Shown here piece after piece: positions 51,797 to 60,974 of a stretch of 64,000 nucleotides of DNA. Source of the DNA: an uncultured Cuneatibacter sp. (GTDB lineage: Bacteria; Bacillota; Clostridia; Lachnospirales; Lachnospiraceae); assembly GCA_934234215.1 (NCBI GenBank), contig CAKQHB010000009.1:1-64000 (forward strand). Reading direction: 5' to 3'. The notes below the pieces were generated by a model, which made no database searches, was not told the DNA's origin, and saw nothing but the letters and a program-made list of their open reading frames with translations. How positions within the stretch are numbered: the stretch's first letter is position 1; each line of letters opens with the position of its first letter. Both the position numbers and the translations under genes were made by a program.

Positions 51797-52602
51797 GACC
51801 TCACATACACCAACTGAATATTCCGATTCCCATTTGCCCTCACTCTCTTGATCTCGAATGGTTCCAGATCCGCGAGGAAGGAGCTGAGTTTCTTAAATCC
51901 GAAGTTTCTTACGTCAAAGTCCGGATATCGCTTTGCCAGCTGGTTTCCCACATCGCCGACGAACATCCATCCCTCTTCGTCGGAGCCGTCCTCCACAATG
52001 GAGAGAATGGCGGAAGCGATGGTATCGCGGTCGGTCTGGGGTGTGGGAGCCGGTTCTTCTTTGACTTTCGTTTTTTCTTTGGAAGCAGGAGCGGGCAGAG
52101 ATTCTTTCAGCTGCTTGATTTTCTGCTTGCTCTGTTTGACGGAACGTGCAGTTTCTTTCAGAGAGTTCGAGTACAGAATGTCGAGGTACTTGAATTGGTT
52201 GCAGGCAGCGATGAATGGCTTCGGTGTCTTGGATTCGCCCATGCCGACGACGAGCATGCCGGATTCCCGGAGTCTCGCCACGAGACGGGTGAAGTCACTG
52301 TCGGAAGAGACGATGCAGAAGCCGTCCACATTTCCGGAGTACAGAATGTCCATCGCGTCGATGATCATGGCAGCATCGGTGGAACTCTTGCCGGTGGTGT
52401 AGCCATATTGCTGGATCGGGATGATCGAGTGGTTCAGCAAAACATTTTTCCAGCTTGTCAGCCGCTGGCTCGTCCAGTCTCCATAAATTCTTTTATAGGT
52501 CGCAATGCCGATATTGGCAGTTTCATCCATAATAACCTGAATGTATTTTTCGGAAATATTATCCGCATCGATCAGTACAGCAATCTTTAAATCTTGATCC
52601 AT
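51784..52602 (-). CDS. NYN-domain (PIN-like nuclease) protein with C-terminal OST-HTH/LOTUS domain
   Basis: The start chosen is ATG 52602 (MDQDLKIAVLIDADN) after GGAGGG; upstream codons are hydrophobic leader read-through. The 272-residue protein has a NYN domain with acidic metal ligands Asp12/Asp14, Asp76 and Asp101/Asp103 (SSDSDF). A charged linker with KQSKQKIKQLKE follows (about 155-205), then an OST-HTH domain (GWMFVGDVGNQLAKRYPDFD). The LabA/MARF1-like pairing suggests an RNase that binds structured RNA. Its 3' end lies inside a giant palindrome. Confidence 0.88.
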   Translation of the reverse strand: MDQDLKIAVLIDADNISEKYIQVIMDETANIGIATYKRIYGDWTSQRLTSWKNVLLNHSIIPIQQYGYTTGKSSTDAAMIIDAMDILYSGNVDGFCIVSSDSDFTRLVARLRESGMLVVGMGESKTPKPFIAACNQFKYLDILYSNSLKETARSVKQSKQKIKQLKESLPAPASKEKTKVKEEPAPTPQTDRDTIASAILSIVEDGSDEEGWMFVGDVGNQLAKRYPDFDVRNFGFKKLSSFLADLEPFEIKRVRANGNRNIQLVYVRSKEA

Positions 52603-52654
52603 GAATCCCTCCATTTGTTTGATCGCAGCAGATGAACTGCTGATTCGCTTTTCT

Positions 52655-52683
52655 ATTGTACAACAGATTCCAATAAAAAGCAA
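52655..52683 (-). promoter_or_regulatory. Promoter of the NYN gene
   Basis: On the minus strand TTGCTT (52683-52678) and TACAAT (52660-52655) with a 17-base spacer. Confidence 0.6.
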
Positions 52684-52807
52684 AAAGAACAAAAAGAGCA
52701 TAAAAGCAGTTCAGAATGCAGACAATACAAGAAAGACGACAGGAAAGCGAGTCGCGTGAAAAATGCAGCTTTGTTTTTTTACGCGAAATGCTTGGAAAAG
52801 GAGAAAT

Positions 52808-53236
52808 ATGGGGATTTTAATGGCGATTTTATCCGGTATTCTGATGAGCGTGCAGGGCGTTTGGAACACGGGCGTGACAGAAAAAAGCAGTGTCTGGGTG
52901 GCAGCGGGATTGGTACAGCTGACGGCATTTCTGGTGTGTGTCGGCGCCTGGTGGATGAACGGCAGACCGCCGGTGTCGGATCTTCTGCAGGTAGAACCAA
53001 AATATATGCTGCTGGGCGGTGTGCTTGGCGCGTTCATTACCTATACCGTGATTCAGGGGATGGCTGGGCTCGGCCCGGCAAAAGCAGTGCTTTTGATCGT
53101 GGTCTCACAGCTGGCAGCAGCGTATCTGATCGAATTGTTCGGATTGTTCGGTGTCGAAAAAGTGGGACTGGAGTGGAAAAAATGCGTTGGAATGGCATTG
53201 GCAATGGGGGGAATCATTCTGTTTCAGTCCGAATAA
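52808..53236 (+). CDS. Small DMT-type (YdcZ/DUF606) transporter subunit
   Basis: The start chosen is ATG 52808 after AAGGAG. The 142-residue protein has four to five membrane helices: MGILMAILSGILMSVQGVWN, WVAAGLVQLTAFLVCVG, YMLLGGVLGAFITYTVI, AKAVLLIVVSQLAAAYLIE and MALAMGGIILF. The GVWNTG and LGPAKAVLLIVVSQL motifs match the YdcZ family of half-size drug/metabolite transporters, which work as dimers. Substrate unknown. Confidence 0.85.
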   Translation: MGILMAILSGILMSVQGVWNTGVTEKSSVWVAAGLVQLTAFLVCVGAWWMNGRPPVSDLLQVEPKYMLLGGVLGAFITYTVIQGMAGLGPAKAVLLIVVSQLAAAYLIELFGLFGVEKVGLEWKKCVGMALAMGGIILFQSE

Positions 53237-53245
53237 AGATTTTGC

Positions 53246-53274
53246 TTGCCCATCCCCTATTTTTAGGGTACAAT
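53246..53274 (+). promoter_or_regulatory. Probable comEA promoter
   Basis: TTGCCC at 53246-53251 and TACAAT at 53269-53274, 17-base spacer, 48 bases before the comEA start. Confidence 0.55.
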
Positions 53275-53321
53275 ATGCCTTGTCAGACTGTAAACCGTTT
53301 CCATCAGACGAAGATGGAGCT

Positions 53322-53963
53322 ATGAATCAAAAGAATAAGAGAACGAACAGAGTGCTGATTGCCTGGATCTGTCTCGGAATGTGTTTCGCCCTTTCTGCCT
53401 GTACCAGAGAGGAGACATTGCCGGGGGAGACTTTTCTGTTGTCCGATGGGACGGCAGGGGAAGCGCAGACGGGGCAGACAGCGGGATATTTGGACACGCT
53501 GCAGGAGGATTCCACTGTGCAGAACAGCGTGTGGGTGCATGTATGCGGTGCTGTGAATGAGCCGGGAGTATATGAACTGGCAGCAGATCAGCGCATTGTG
53601 GATGCCGTGGAAGCAGCAGGAGGATTCGCCCCGGGAGCTGCTTTGGAGTATGAGAATCTGGCTGCCGGGATTTCGGACGGACAGAAGATCTATATTCCGT
53701 GGATCGAGGATGTGACCGAAGATCCTTATGGAGAGAACAGACAGTCTGGAGAGAGTAGTGCCACAGGTCTCGTGAACATTAACACCGCAGATCTCACGCA
53801 GCTGATGACCCTGCCGGGCATTGGCGAGGCGAAGGCAAAAGCCATCCTGAGTTACCGGGAAAATGGTGGAGTATTTTCCGCTGTGGAGGATATCATGCAG
53901 GTATCCGGCATCAAGGAAGCAGCGTTTGAAAAGATAAAAGCATATATCACGGTGGAACCGTAA
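53322..53963 (+). CDS. comEA: ComEA-like DNA-binding competence protein with lipoprotein signal
   Basis: The start chosen is ATG 53322; the open frame runs back into the DMT gene in another frame. The 213-residue protein has a lipobox (FALSAC, Cys27) where classical ComEA has a plain membrane anchor. It then has an SLBB domain (HVCGAVNEPGVYELAADQ onwards, about 65-125) and a helix-hairpin-helix pair (GLVNINTADLTQLMTLPGIG, about 148-213). ComEA binds incoming double-stranded DNA at the cell surface. ComEC, the membrane channel, is encoded 3.1 kb downstream, with a two-component system and gerM between. Confidence 0.88.
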   Translation: MNQKNKRTNRVLIAWICLGMCFALSACTREETLPGETFLLSDGTAGEAQTGQTAGYLDTLQEDSTVQNSVWVHVCGAVNEPGVYELAADQRIVDAVEAAGGFAPGAALEYENLAAGISDGQKIYIPWIEDVTEDPYGENRQSGESSATGLVNINTADLTQLMTLPGIGEAKAKAILSYRENGGVFSAVEDIMQVSGIKEAAFEKIKAYITVEP

Positions 53964-54007
53964 GGAGAAGCTGCCTGCAGGGGGGCTTGTAAGAAGGAGC
54001 TGTATCG

Positions 54008-54691
54008 ATGGCGAAGGTGTTGGTCGTAGACGACGAGAAGATGATTGTAAAGGGGATTCGTTTTTCCCTGATCCAGGAAGGCATGGAAGTAGACTGCGCA
54101 TATGATGGAGAGGAAGCGCTCTCCTATGCCAGAAATACCGAGTACGATGTGGTATTGCTGGATGTGATGCTTCCAAAACTGGACGGTTTTCAGGTGTGTC
54201 AGCAGATCCGGGAGTTTTCGGATATGCCGATCATCATGCTGACGGCAAAAGGCGATGATATGGATAAGATTCTGGGCCTGGATTACGGCGCGGATGACTA
54301 TATCACAAAGCCGTTTAATATTTTGGAAGTAAAGGCGCGGATGAAGGCAATCATGCGCCGTACGAGCAAGACCGCGAGACCGGAGAAGCAGACTGTCCGC
54401 AAGGCGGGAGGTCTGGAGCTGGATGAGCAGAACAGACGGGTCTATGTGGATGGCAGAGAAATCAATCTGACAGCAAAGGAGTTCGATGTTCTGGAGCTTC
54501 TGATGCAGAATCCGGATAAGGTATACAGCAGAGAGAGCTTGTTGGGACTGGTCTGGGGCGCAGAGTTCCCCGGAGACGCCAGAACGGTTGACGTACATAT
54601 CCGTCGTCTGAGAGAGAAGATCGAGCCGAATCCCAAGGAGCCGCAGTACGTGCACACAAAGTGGGGAGTGGGTTATTATTTTAAAGCTTAA
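54008..54691 (+). CDS. OmpR-family response regulator
   Basis: The 227-residue protein has a receiver domain with the acidic pocket Asp8/Asp9, phospho-acceptor Asp52 in VLLDVMLP and Lys in MLTAKGDD. The winged-helix DNA-binding domain (about 130-227) contains LTAKEFDVLELLMQNP and RTVDVHIRRLREKIE. It is paired with the histidine kinase that follows at once. GGAGCTG-like ribosome site. The target genes are unknown; gerM and comEC lie downstream in the same direction. Confidence 0.94.
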   Translation: MAKVLVVDDEKMIVKGIRFSLIQEGMEVDCAYDGEEALSYARNTEYDVVLLDVMLPKLDGFQVCQQIREFSDMPIIMLTAKGDDMDKILGLDYGADDYITKPFNILEVKARMKAIMRRTSKTARPEKQTVRKAGGLELDEQNRRVYVDGREINLTAKEFDVLELLMQNPDKVYSRESLLGLVWGAEFPGDARTVDVHIRRLREKIEPNPKEPQYVHTKWGVGYYFKA

Positions 54692-54728
54692 AAAAAGAGT
54701 ACAGCATTTTTTCAGCCTGAGGCTGATT

Positions 54729-56111
54729 GTGACAGCGGTTGTTTTTTTCGTTGCGCTGATCCCAATGGAGGGCTTTCATCATTACCTGATCAGTTCTTAT
54801 CAGGACGAGCAGGTGGAGGATCGCAAGACAGATCTTCTGAATGCCAGTGTGCGCCTGTCCGGACAGATCCGTTTGGGCGAGAGCGGTTTTGTCATGATCA
54901 ATGACGCGCAGGAAGCCGAGAGTACGTTGCTGGCGGATTTATATGGTGGTCGTATGCTGGTGGTGAATACCGCATATTCCATCATTATGGATACTTACGA
55001 GATTGATCTGGGGAGAACGGTTGTCTCCCCGGTTATTTTTCAGTGCTTTGACGGCAAAACCTACAGTAACCTGAATAAAAATGAGCATTACATCGAGGTG
55101 GCGATGCCGGTAACGGATGCAAACAGCAAAGAGATCGTGGCTGCAATCTTTATCAGCTCTTCTACGATGGATATTTATAATAATGTGCAGGAGCTGAACC
55201 GCAGAGTGCTGCTTGTGGAGATCGTAGCGGCAGTGCTGTTGGCAATCGTGGCTGCATTGATCGGCTGGCTGGTGGCGATGCCATTCCGCAAGACGAGACA
55301 ATCTCTGGAACGTGTCGGCGAGGGCAATCTGGACGCACCTCTGTACCATTCGAACATTGTGGAACTGCGGCGTCTGACGGAGGAGTATGAGTCCATCTTA
55401 AAGCAGGTGCAGAATCAGGACATTTCCAGACAGGAATTCGTCTCAAATGTCTCCCATGAGTTGAAGACTCCGATCACTTCCATGAAGGTGCTGGCAGATT
55501 CGCTGAACACGCAGGAGAATGTTCCAATCGAGTTGTATCAGGAGTTTATGCAGGACATTTCCGAGGAGTTAGATCGTGAGGCGCGGATTATCAATGATCT
55601 GCTGCTCCTGACTCGCATGGAGAAGTCCGCGGAGGATTCCATGCACATCAGCGATGTGAATGTGAATACATTGTTGGAGCAGATTTTGAAGAGAGTGCGT
55701 CCCATCGCGCAGAAGCGCAATGTGGAGCTGGTATATGAGAGTCTTCGGGATGTGACGGCGCAGATCGACGAGATCAAGATGTCTCAGGCATTTACGAATT
55801 TGATCGAGAATGCGGTCAAGTATAACAACGACGGCGGCTGGGTCAAGGTCATTGTGGATGCGGATTATAAGTATTGTTATGTTAAGATTGCAGATAACGG
55901 TATTGGTATTCCGAAAGAGTCACTGGATCGGATCTTTGACCGGTTTTACCGGGTTGACAAGGCGCGTTCGAGAGAGAGCGGCGGAACTGGTCTGGGACTG
56001 GCAATCACGAAGAATATTATTCTGCTGCATAACGGTGCGATCCGCGTTACGAGCGTTCTCGATGAAGGCACCACATTTACCGTGCGGATACCGTTGACGT
56101 ACAGAACGTAA
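54729..56111 (+). CDS. Sensor histidine kinase
   Basis: The best canonical start is GTG 54729 with GAGG six bases before. However, the same frame is open upstream and reads KLKKRVQHFFSLRLI just before it, which would complete the first membrane helix, with ATT codons at 54675 and 54678 as the only start-like option after GGGGAG. The 460-residue version has a sensor region, a second membrane helix (about 160-184), HAMP, a HisKA box with His243 in SNVSHELKTP, and an ATPase domain (DNGIGIP, GGTGLGLAI). It is coupled to the OmpR-type regulator. Confidence 0.9.
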   Translation: MTAVVFFVALIPMEGFHHYLISSYQDEQVEDRKTDLLNASVRLSGQIRLGESGFVMINDAQEAESTLLADLYGGRMLVVNTAYSIIMDTYEIDLGRTVVSPVIFQCFDGKTYSNLNKNEHYIEVAMPVTDANSKEIVAAIFISSSTMDIYNNVQELNRRVLLVEIVAAVLLAIVAALIGWLVAMPFRKTRQSLERVGEGNLDAPLYHSNIVELRRLTEEYESILKQVQNQDISRQEFVSNVSHELKTPITSMKVLADSLNTQENVPIELYQEFMQDISEELDREARIINDLLLLTRMEKSAEDSMHISDVNVNTLLEQILKRVRPIAQKRNVELVYESLRDVTAQIDEIKMSQAFTNLIENAVKYNNDGGWVKVIVDADYKYCYVKIADNGIGIPKESLDRIFDRFYRVDKARSRESGGTGLGLAITKNIILLHNGAIRVTSVLDEGTTFTVRIPLTYRT

Positions 56112-56154
56112 TGAGCGGGAGATTGCAGTTGCGCGGAAGAGGGATCAAGATTTT

Positions 56155-57114
56155 ATGAAAAGACAAATACAGAAAAAAAGAAGAGGACTGTTGCTTCTTT
56201 GCCTGCTGCTCGTGTTGAGTTCTGTCTTTGCTGTCGGATGCAGGCAAAAGAAAGAACAGACAGCAGATCCGGAGAATGGCAGTTACCTGATATATTATCA
56301 GGGAAATTCCTACCAGCTTTTGACGGAAGTGCGGCAGATCGATGTCCGCGGAATTCCGGAAAAGGCAACAGCGCTGTTTGAGGAGATGAAAAATCCTCCG
56401 GCAGGGCTGCGGGGCGGTTCGGTATTTCCGGAAGAGGTCACATTGTCGGATGTCCGTTATGAGGGACAGATTTTGTATGTGACTGTCTCAGCAGCGATGC
56501 AGTCGCTGACGGGTGCACAGGCAGTGAACTGTCGGGCAGCGCTGGTGCGTACGATGACACAGATTCCGGGTGTGGAGTATGTCTATATCTATGCCGGTAA
56601 TCAGCCGCTGATGGATGAATCCGGAAGCCCGGTTGGAAACCTGTCCTCCAACAATTTTGTGAATGTCGTGGGCAGAGATGTCAACACAATGAATCATGTC
56701 ACGATGACGCTTTATTTTGCGGATGAGACCGGACAATATTTGAGACCCGTAGCGCAGAGTGCGGTTTATAGCAATGCATTCTCCATCGAAGAGTATGCAA
56801 TCCAGCAGTTGTTGGAAGCACCGCAGAGTGAAGATGGATATTGTTCTGCACTTCCGGCAGGAACGCAGCTTTTATCGGTCAGTACACGAGACGGTGTTTG
56901 TTATGTGAATTTCAGCGAGGAATTATTGACAGAACAGCTTCCATGTAAAGATACCGTAGCGGTATACAGCATTGTCAATACGTTGACGACATTGCCGAGT
57001 ATCAGCCGTGTGCAGATCATGATTGCCGGAAAGACCGATGTTTCCATCGGATCGATTTCCTTGTCCGATCCGTTGGCGAAGAACATGGATTACGTTGAGG
57101 TAGAGTCAGATTGA
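56155..57114 (+). CDS. gerM: GerM-domain lipoprotein
   Basis: The 319-residue protein has a lipoprotein signal (lipobox FAVGC, Cys29) and two GerMN domains (about 55-170 and 185-310). Each has the pattern of strand-rich repeats ending ..VQSLTG.., VNTLTTLPSISRVQIMI. GerM in Bacillus acts in engulfment complexes and spore germination. In Clostridia GerMN lipoproteins also occur in vegetative operons with two-component systems, as here, so either role is possible. It overlaps the comEC TTG by four bases. Confidence 0.85.
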   Translation: MKRQIQKKRRGLLLLCLLLVLSSVFAVGCRQKKEQTADPENGSYLIYYQGNSYQLLTEVRQIDVRGIPEKATALFEEMKNPPAGLRGGSVFPEEVTLSDVRYEGQILYVTVSAAMQSLTGAQAVNCRAALVRTMTQIPGVEYVYIYAGNQPLMDESGSPVGNLSSNNFVNVVGRDVNTMNHVTMTLYFADETGQYLRPVAQSAVYSNAFSIEEYAIQQLLEAPQSEDGYCSALPAGTQLLSVSTRDGVCYVNFSEELLTEQLPCKDTVAVYSIVNTLTTLPSISRVQIMIAGKTDVSIGSISLSDPLAKNMDYVEVESD

Positions 57115-59420
57115 GAAAAAGAGAGCAGGCATTTCGAAAACTCAAACAAAAAATGGTCGAGAACCGTTCAACCTTATTGGGGTGGGCGGTTCTTTTTTTG
57201 ATGTTATGTCTTTCTTTGTGTAATCTGTGCAGAGCTTTGCAGGTGGGAAGCGAGGCATGGTGTGAAAAGCAGCAGGAGGAGACAGGTGGGAGTGTGTGTG
57301 GTTATCTTTGGAAAGTAGAACAGACAGAGAAAAGCATACGGCTTTTTGTGTTGGGGGAACCGGTAGCGGTGTATGTACCAAGAGAAGAAGCGGGAAATCT
57401 GCATCCGGGGCAGAAAATCAAAGTATCCGGCGAGATCGAGCCATTTGCGGAGGCTCGGAATCCGGGGCAGTTCTCCATGCGGGAGTATATGCGGGCATTG
57501 GGGTATGGCGGACAGCTGCGAGCAGAAAGCTGGCACATCGAGGAAGCACAGAGTGTGCTTGCAAGAATAGCGGAGCATGTAGGAGGCAATCTGTATCGGC
57601 TGAAAAACTGGATCAGCACAACATTGGAGGAAACCTGTGCTGTGAGAGAAGCGGGAATCCTGCGGGCGATGCTGGCAGGGGAGAAGACAGCGTTGACAGA
57701 AGAAGTTCGCAGTCAGTATCAGGCGGGCGGCTTGTCACACCTGCTCAGTGTGTCCGGACTGCATGTCACAATTTTGTGTGCAGGGGCATATCGCCTTTTG
57801 AAGCGGATGCGGATTCCACTGCCGGTGCGCTGTGGGTGCAGCATGGTACTGACAGCAGGGTATGTGTGGCTGACAGGAGCATCGGTGTCTGCACTGCGGG
57901 CTGGTGGGATGTTTTGGTTCACAATGATCGCAATTTTGCTGGGGCGGACCTATTGCATGAGCCGTGCTGCTTTGTGGATGGCGGGTGTGCTGCTCGTATG
58001 GCGTCCGCTGTTATTAACGCAAGTGGGCTTTCAGCTCTCTTTTGGTGCAATCGTGCTGCAGCGCAGCATGCCATTGCTGACAGTGGAAGAAACGGACAAA
58101 AAGAGCAGGCGACAGCAGTTGGAGGAACGTGTGGAGAGTTGTCTGTTGTTCTTTGTGGGAATGGCGCCTATTCTGGCGTGGCATCAGTATCAGATATCAA
58201 TGCTATCACTGGGAATGAATGTTCTATTTTTGCCATTGGCGGAGCCTCTGTTGCTGTCTGGTGTGGCAGGACTGGGATTGACGGCACTGCGGCCTGTCTG
58301 GAAAGGTGTGTGGCTGTTTCCGGCGGAAAAACTGACCTGGCTGTTGACAACGGTGTGTGAACGGGCAGAGGAGGCGGGCGTTGGTGTGGTGACAACGGGA
58401 CGGCCGGCATGGTGGCAGATCGCAGTGTATAGCGGCGTGGTGATGGTTCTGCTGCTTGTTCGAAAAGGAATCAAGCAGAGCGAGCAGGAGCGACATTCGA
58501 TAGCGGAAAAAGAGCAAAAACGGAATGCGTGGGAGAAAAGACTGGTTCACTGGTGCGCGTCCCATACGACACGGGTACGGTATTTGCTGCGGGGAAGCTG
58601 TCTTGTATTGCTATTGGCATCGCCATTGCTGATGATTCGTCTGCCGCATCGAAATTTGCAGATTACAATGTTGGATGTGGGGCAGGGAGATGGGATTTTG
58701 ACCTGCTTTGCGGATGGAACAACGATGCTGACAGACGGCGGGAGTACGGATGTATCGGAGGTGTGGAAGTATCGAATCCATCCGACACTTTTGGAGAAAG
58801 GGATTCGTCGATTGGACTATGTGCTGGTGACGCACGGGGACAAGGATCATTACAGCGGCATTCAGGAGCTGCTGGCAGATGGATTTTCAGTGGGAGCGCT
58901 GCTTTTGGCAGATCCGTCTGAGTCAGAGCATTTGCAGGAACTGGCGCAGCTGGCAGCGGTACAGGGCGTTCCGGTGCGAATTATCGGAAAAGGGGATGCA
59001 TGGAACATAGGAACGGCGTTTATCGAAGTGCTGTGGTCGCCAAAAGGAGCAACAGGACTGGAAGAAAATGAACGCTGCCTGGTCTATCGACTGCGGGATG
59101 GAACCTTTTCGATGTTGTTTACCGGAGATATTTCTTCGGAGATTGAGGGGCAGGTTGCAGTGGATTCGCCCTGCACGGTGCTGAAAGTGGCACATCATGG
59201 ATCAAAATATTCCACCAGTGCGGAATTTCTGGAGCAGGTGCAGCCGCGTCTTGCCCTGATCTCCAGCGGGCGAAATGTCTACGGGCATCCAAGCGGGGAG
59301 ACCGAAGCGCGGCTGGAGGAGGCGGGCGTTCAGATCGAAGAGACTGTGAGGAACGGTGCACTATGTCTGGAAGTGAAAAAAAATCAGGTGCAGCTCTTTC
59401 GATTTTGCAAAGATTCGTGA
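57111..59420 (+). CDS. comEC: ComEC/Rec2 DNA internalization channel
   Basis: The frame begins with TTG 57111, overlapping the gerM stop (TTGA), with GAGG about ten bases before. The 769-residue protein has an N-terminal OB-fold domain (about 55-150), a polytopic competence domain with LSVSGLHVTILCAGAYRLLKR, and a C-terminal metallo-beta-lactamase domain (about 520-769). The last carries MLDVGQGDG and VTHGDKDHYSG, the zinc/nuclease motif thought to degrade the non-entering strand. With comEA this implies DNA uptake capacity. Confidence 0.93.
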   Translation: MRKREQAFRKLKQKMVENRSTLLGWAVLFLMLCLSLCNLCRALQVGSEAWCEKQQEETGGSVCGYLWKVEQTEKSIRLFVLGEPVAVYVPREEAGNLHPGQKIKVSGEIEPFAEARNPGQFSMREYMRALGYGGQLRAESWHIEEAQSVLARIAEHVGGNLYRLKNWISTTLEETCAVREAGILRAMLAGEKTALTEEVRSQYQAGGLSHLLSVSGLHVTILCAGAYRLLKRMRIPLPVRCGCSMVLTAGYVWLTGASVSALRAGGMFWFTMIAILLGRTYCMSRAALWMAGVLLVWRPLLLTQVGFQLSFGAIVLQRSMPLLTVEETDKKSRRQQLEERVESCLLFFVGMAPILAWHQYQISMLSLGMNVLFLPLAEPLLLSGVAGLGLTALRPVWKGVWLFPAEKLTWLLTTVCERAEEAGVGVVTTGRPAWWQIAVYSGVVMVLLLVRKGIKQSEQERHSIAEKEQKRNAWEKRLVHWCASHTTRVRYLLRGSCLVLLLASPLLMIRLPHRNLQITMLDVGQGDGILTCFADGTTMLTDGGSTDVSEVWKYRIHPTLLEKGIRRLDYVLVTHGDKDHYSGIQELLADGFSVGALLLADPSESEHLQELAQLAAVQGVPVRIIGKGDAWNIGTAFIEVLWSPKGATGLEENERCLVYRLRDGTFSMLFTGDISSEIEGQVAVDSPCTVLKVAHHGSKYSTSAEFLEQVQPRLALISSGRNVYGHPSGETEARLEEAGVQIEETVRNGALCLEVKKNQVQLFRFCKDS

Positions 59421-59442
59421 TGGGGAAGTCCGGAAAAAAGAA

Positions 59443-59471
59443 TTGTAAAAACAGGGCAGCTATTGTATACT
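59443..59471 (+). promoter_or_regulatory. Promoter of the HIT-holA-larB-larC unit
   Basis: TTGTAA at 59443-59448 and TATACT at 59466-59471 with a 17-base spacer, 74 bases before the HIT start. Confidence 0.6.
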
Positions 59472-59545
59472 AAACAGAGACAGGCAGAGCGTGAACAGGA
59501 CTACGAAAAGTGAGAAGAGCGCCTGCAGAATGGAGGATTCGATCG

Positions 59546-59968
59546 ATGGATGAAAAGATGACCTGCCCTTATTGTATGGAGGGCGAACTGGTAGCAAAGT
59601 TTGGTATTAAGATTTGTGAGCTCCCTCACTCCAAGGTATATCTGTTCAAGGAGCAGAGCCACAAGGGTCGTGTGATCGTAGCATGCAAGGAACATGTCAG
59701 AGAGATCGCAGAGCTGTCCGATGAGGATCGCAATGATTTTATGGCAGATGTTGTCCGCGTTTCCCGCGCAGTCAGCAAGGCATTTCATCCGGATAAGATG
59801 AACTACGGTATGTACAGCGATACCCTGCATCATCTGCATGTACATCTCGTTCCGAAGTATAAGGATGGCTACGAGTGGGGCGGCGTATTCGCTATGAACC
59901 CCGGTGAGACTCTGCTGACAGACGCAGAATATCAGGAAATCATCGATGCCATCAAGGCAAACCTGTAA
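59546..59968 (+). CDS. HIT-family nucleotide hydrolase
   Basis: The start chosen is ATG 59546 with GGAGG nine bases before. The 140-residue protein has the histidine triad His96-x-His98-x-His100 (HHLHVHLVP) and an N-terminal zinc knuckle (CPYC at 7-10). HIT proteins cleave AMP-lysine-type or dinucleoside substrates. The Zn-containing Hint-like group fits. holA starts inside its stop codon (TAATG), so the two are coupled. Confidence 0.92.
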   Translation: MDEKMTCPYCMEGELVAKFGIKICELPHSKVYLFKEQSHKGRVIVACKEHVREIAELSDEDRNDFMADVVRVSRAVSKAFHPDKMNYGMYSDTLHHLHVHLVPKYKDGYEWGGVFAMNPGETLLTDAEYQEIIDAIKANL

Positions 59969-60960
59969 TGGATTCGATTCAGCAGGATATTAAGGAGAAC
60001 ACCTTTCGGTCCGTATATTTACTGTACGGACCGGAGGCTTTTCTAAAACGCAGCTACAAAAACCGCCTGAAACAGGCATTGACGCAGGGAGATACCACGA
60101 ACTTTCATGCATATGAGGGGAAGGGTATCTCCTTTGATGAAATCAGGGATCTGGCAGACACGATGCCGTTTTTTGCAGAGCATCGGATGATCCTTCTGGA
60201 AAATACCGGACTGTTGAAGTCAGCGTCGGAGCAGTGGTCAGAGTGGATCGCAACGATCCCGGAGACGACGACGGTGCTGTTCGTGGAAGACGAAGTGGAC
60301 AAGCGCAGCAAGCTGTATAAAGCGGTGGTGAAACACGGATTGTGCGAGGAATGTGCGCGACAGAGTGCGGATCAACTGCGTAGCTGGTGTGTGCGTTATC
60401 TCGGACATGAGGGCAAGAGGATCAGCCGCAGCGCTGTGGAGCTGCTGCTTGCGAGAGCCGGAGAAGACATGGAAAACCTCCGTTCTGAGATGGAAAAGCT
60501 GCTGGCATATGCAGGCGAGGCAGAGGGCATCACAGAAGAGATGGTGGAGGAAATCTGCACCGAGCAGGTGACGGGACAGATTTTTGCGATGGTGGAAGCC
60601 GTTGCAGTCGGAAAAGAGCGCCGTGCACTGGAGCTATATTATGATCTGCTGGCATTGAAAGAGCCGTCCATGCGGATTTTGTTTTTGATTGCCAGACAGT
60701 TTAATCAGCTGCTGCAGGTGAAGCTGCTCACCGGTCAGGGAATGCGCCAGAAAGAACTGGCAGATCAGATGAAGCTGCGCGGTTTCATTGCGGGAAAGCT
60801 TATGGAGCAGGCAAGAGTCTTTTCGGAAAAGCAATTAAAAGAATATGTGGAGCTGTGTACCTCATCGGAGGAGGCAGTCAAGACAGGGCGTCTGGCGGAA
60901 AAACTGGCGGTAGAGCTTGTGATTTTAACGATTTCCAGAAGACGACCGGTAGTAGAATAG
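59968..60960 (+). CDS. holA: DNA polymerase III delta subunit
   Basis: The 330-residue protein begins with YLLYGPEAFLKRSYKNRL, the degenerate nucleotide site of HolA, and continues through the AAA+-like region, where there is no catalytic Walker A. A C-terminal helical domain (FLIARQFNQLLQVKLL) contacts the clamp loader. It opens the sliding clamp. Position right after a HIT gene and before larB is peculiar to this cluster; holA is usually next to comEC in Firmicutes, and comEC is indeed only two genes upstream. Confidence 0.9.
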   Translation: MDSIQQDIKENTFRSVYLLYGPEAFLKRSYKNRLKQALTQGDTTNFHAYEGKGISFDEIRDLADTMPFFAEHRMILLENTGLLKSASEQWSEWIATIPETTTVLFVEDEVDKRSKLYKAVVKHGLCEECARQSADQLRSWCVRYLGHEGKRISRSAVELLLARAGEDMENLRSEMEKLLAYAGEAEGITEEMVEEICTEQVTGQIFAMVEAVAVGKERRALELYYDLLALKEPSMRILFLIARQFNQLLQVKLLTGQGMRQKELADQMKLRGFIAGKLMEQARVFSEKQLKEYVELCTSSEEAVKTGRLAEKLAVELVILTISRRRPVVE

Positions 60961-60974
60961 AATCGAGGCAGGAC

